A stretch of 6,669 nt of DNA from Methanobrevibacter sp. (GTDB taxonomy: Archaea > Methanobacteriota > Methanobacteria > Methanobacteriales > Methanobacteriaceae), in contig JAUNXD010000027.1 in NCBI GenBank assembly GCA_030539985.1, positions 1 through 6,669 on the forward strand, read 5' to 3'. Position numbers and translations under genes: made by a program. Shown in pieces: positions 5,812 through 6,669 of this stretch. The first letter of the stretch is position 1. Each line of letters starts with the position of its first letter. Below the pieces are notes generated by a model. It was not told the DNA's origin, did not search any database, and saw only the letters and a program-made list of their open reading frames with translations.

Positions 5812-6486
5812 ATTGCCCAAATCATCATAAGGTGTTTCGCTTTTGTTGATTAAAATTAAATTATCTCCATTAAAGTAGTTTATAAGTCCGGCAGCAGGAT
5901 ACACGACAAGTGAAGTGCCACCAATGATTAATGTCTCTGCATTTTGAATGTAGTCGATTGCAAAGCTTAAAACCGCATTGTTCAATGGCTCTTCGTATAA
6001 GACCACGTCCGGTTTGATGATTCCTCCGCATTCACACCTTGGAATGCCGTCGCTTTCTAAAATATAATCTAGGTCATATTCCTTGTTACAGATTTGACAG
6101 TAATTCCTGTGAATGCTTCCGTGAAGCTCCAGAACTTCTTTGCTTCCGGCCTTTTGATGGAGGCCATCAATATTCTGGGTAATGACCGCTTTTAATTTTC
6201 CGGCCTTTTCCAATTCTGCTAGTTTTAAATGGGCAGGATTAGGTTCTGCATCCTTGAAAACAAGATTGTCCTTATAGTAATCAAAAAATTCCTCTGTATG
6301 ATCCATATAATAAGTGTGTGAAACCAGATTTTCAGGAGTGTCACCATATTTTTCCAAACTTTTGAAAATCCCGCTTTCAGACCTGAAATCAGGGATTCCG
6401 CTTTCTGTTGAAACTCCTGCACCTCCAAAGAATACTATATTGTCTGAGGAGTTAATTATATCCTGTAATTGTTGAAGTTTAGACAT
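5758..6486 (-). CDS. Sir2-family NAD-dependent protein deacylase (sirtuin)
   Basis: Cytoplasmic enzyme that removes acyl groups from lysines, consuming NAD+ and giving nicotinamide and O-acyl-ADP-ribose. All key sirtuin motifs are present in 242 residues, a normal length for a minimal sirtuin: GAGVSTESGIPDFRS (22-36), TQNIDGLHQKAG (103-114), catalytic His122 in LHGS, zinc cysteines C130, C133, C151 and C153, KPDVVLYEE (158-166), GTSLVVYPAAGL (190-201) and LINKS (212-216). The Tyr-x-x-Arg pair that favours succinyl-lysine in CobB/SIRT5 is not seen; aligned positions read Phe68 and Tyr71, so a deacetylase is more likely. Substrates cannot be told; acetyl-CoA synthetase and chromatin proteins are known sirtuin targets elsewhere. 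The gene converges on sfsA and overlaps it by 54 bp. No Shine-Dalgarno is seen before the ATG, and a TATA-like run lies about 28 bases upstream, which fits a leaderless or very short-leader mRNA. The sequence reads much like sirtuins of gut Firmicutes, hinting at transfer between domains (from memory, untested). Confidence 0.94.
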   Translation of the reverse strand: MSKLQQLQDIINSSDNIVFFGGAGVSTESGIPDFRSESGIFKSLEKYGDTPENLVSHTYYMDHTEEFFDYYKDNLVFKDAEPNPAHLKLAELEKAGKLKAVITQNIDGLHQKAGSKEVLELHGSIHRNYCQICNKEYDLDYILESDGIPRCECGGIIKPDVVLYEEPLNNAVLSFAIDYIQNAETLIIGGTSLVVYPAAGLINYFNGDNLILINKSETPYDDLGNLVINDAIGETLSQVKIE

Positions 6487-6508
6487 GTTATTGGTTATGT
6501 TTTTGATA

Positions 6509-6530
6509 ATATTTATTTTTTTAAAAAATT
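6509..6530 (-). promoter_or_regulatory. Putative promoter of the sirtuin gene
   Basis: The minus strand has an A/T-only run that includes AAATAAATATT (6509-6519), centred about 28 bases before the sirtuin ATG. That is the expected place of box A for a leaderless transcript. The ATG is preceded by AACCAATAAC, without any Shine-Dalgarno. The box is not a perfect consensus and the region is AT-rich throughout. Confidence 0.4.
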
Positions 6531-6531
6531 G

Positions 6532-6595
6532 TATATGCTCTAAAAATTGTTTTATTGAGGAAATATTGATTTAAACTCGTTATATTGCTCTAAAA
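6532..6595. repeat. Direct repeat TATAT(T)GCTCTAAAA, two copies
   Basis: TATATGCTCTAAAA (6532-6545) and TATATTGCTCTAAAA (6581-6595) are identical apart from one extra T and lie about 50 bases apart, in the intergenic region upstream of the sirtuin gene. The GCTC core stands out from the AT-rich surroundings. They could be paired regulatory sites or the remains of a small duplication; nothing in the window decides. Confidence 0.5.
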
Positions 6596-6608
6596 GAGAA
6601 CTAATCGC

Positions 6609-6617
6609 TTTATATTT
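6609..6617 (+). promoter_or_regulatory. Putative box A for a rightward transcript leaving the window
   Basis: TTTATATTT is one base from the consensus TTTATATA and is preceded by the purine-rich AAAAGAGAA (6592-6600). If used, transcription would start near 6635, just before the inverted repeat at the right edge, and serve a gene beyond the window. The gene itself cannot be seen, so this is tentative. Confidence 0.35.
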
Positions 6618-6642
6618 AATGAATGACATAGTATATTTTGGT

Positions 6643-6669
6643 CAATACCATCGTCGACGATATCTATTG
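6643..6669. repeat. Imperfect palindrome at the right edge
   Basis: The perfect 12-bp palindrome ATCGTCGACGAT (6650-6661) is flanked by CAATA (6643-6647) and its complement TATTG (6665-6669), with two and three unpaired bases between. It is locally much more GC-rich than its surroundings and is cut by the window end, so the arms may extend further. It lies just downstream of a possible box A, consistent with an operator or a hairpin in a 5' leader. It might equally lie in coding sequence. Confidence 0.5.

Noticed and set aside
6225..6428. Minus-strand open frame of 67 codons in another frame of the sirtuin gene
   Set aside because: It lies inside the sirtuin coding region in a different frame, and its translation shows no motif.
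6619..6669. Possible plus-strand gene start (MNDIVYFGQYHRRRYLL, open to the window end)
   Set aside because: The ATG overlaps the end of the possible box A and has no ribosome site. Seventeen codons are too few to judge.
6590..6669. Possible minus-strand gene end (26 open codons ending in TAG)
   Set aside because: It is too short to separate from chance in AT-rich DNA, no family is recognised, and it conflicts with the promoter-like reading of the same bases.

Overview
The window looks like chromosomal DNA of a host-associated methanogenic archaeon of the order Methanobacteriales, most likely Methanobrevibacter or a close relative. The evidence is a methanogenesis gene (ftr) at the left edge, a secreted lysine-rich protein built on the Ig-like modules typical of Methanobrevibacter adhesin-like proteins, AT-rich DNA, TTTATATA-type archaeal box A promoters, GGTGAT-type ribosome sites and oligo-T terminators. 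The genus is inferred from gene content and was not tested by a database search.

Layout, left to right. (1) 1-474: the C-terminal half of Ftr, followed by a hairpin plus T-tract terminator that begins inside the stop codon. (2) 540-2330: a secreted protein with two Ig-like modules, a central domain beginning Gly-Cys-Thr-Ser that resembles the self-processing Ntn-hydrolase/acyltransferase (C45/IAT) family, and a third Ig-like module. (3) 2337-3467, minus strand: a two-TM, MthK-like potassium channel with an RCK domain. It converges on gene 2, and a perfect 12-bp dyad spans both stop codons. (4) 3468-3539: a compact divergent promoter in which a perfect 9-bp inverted repeat brackets a TTTATATA box. 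(5) 3540-5081 and 5068-5811: nnr (NAD(P)HX epimerase/dehydratase) and sfsA, overlapping by 14 bp and probably one operon. (6) 5758-6486, minus strand: a Sir2-type deacylase that overlaps the 3' end of sfsA antisense by 54 bp. (7) 6487-6669: non-coding as far as can be judged, holding promoter-like elements, a direct repeat and an imperfect palindrome at the right edge.

Working together: three of the four genes from 2337 to 6486 touch nicotinamide nucleotides. Nnr repairs hydrated NAD(P)H, Sir2 consumes NAD+, and the RCK domain of the channel has an intact GxGxxG/Asp dinucleotide fold. The channel and nnr share one bidirectional promoter with an operator-like dyad, so joint control is plausible but unproven.

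The least ordinary item is the Ig-like/Ntn-hydrolase-like protein. Its only cysteine sits exactly where an autocatalytic Gly-Cys cleavage would release the nucleophile, and Ig modules stand where family members carry their pro-segment. The channel has also lost all three residues matching the MthK Ca2+ site and has a non-standard helical C-terminus.
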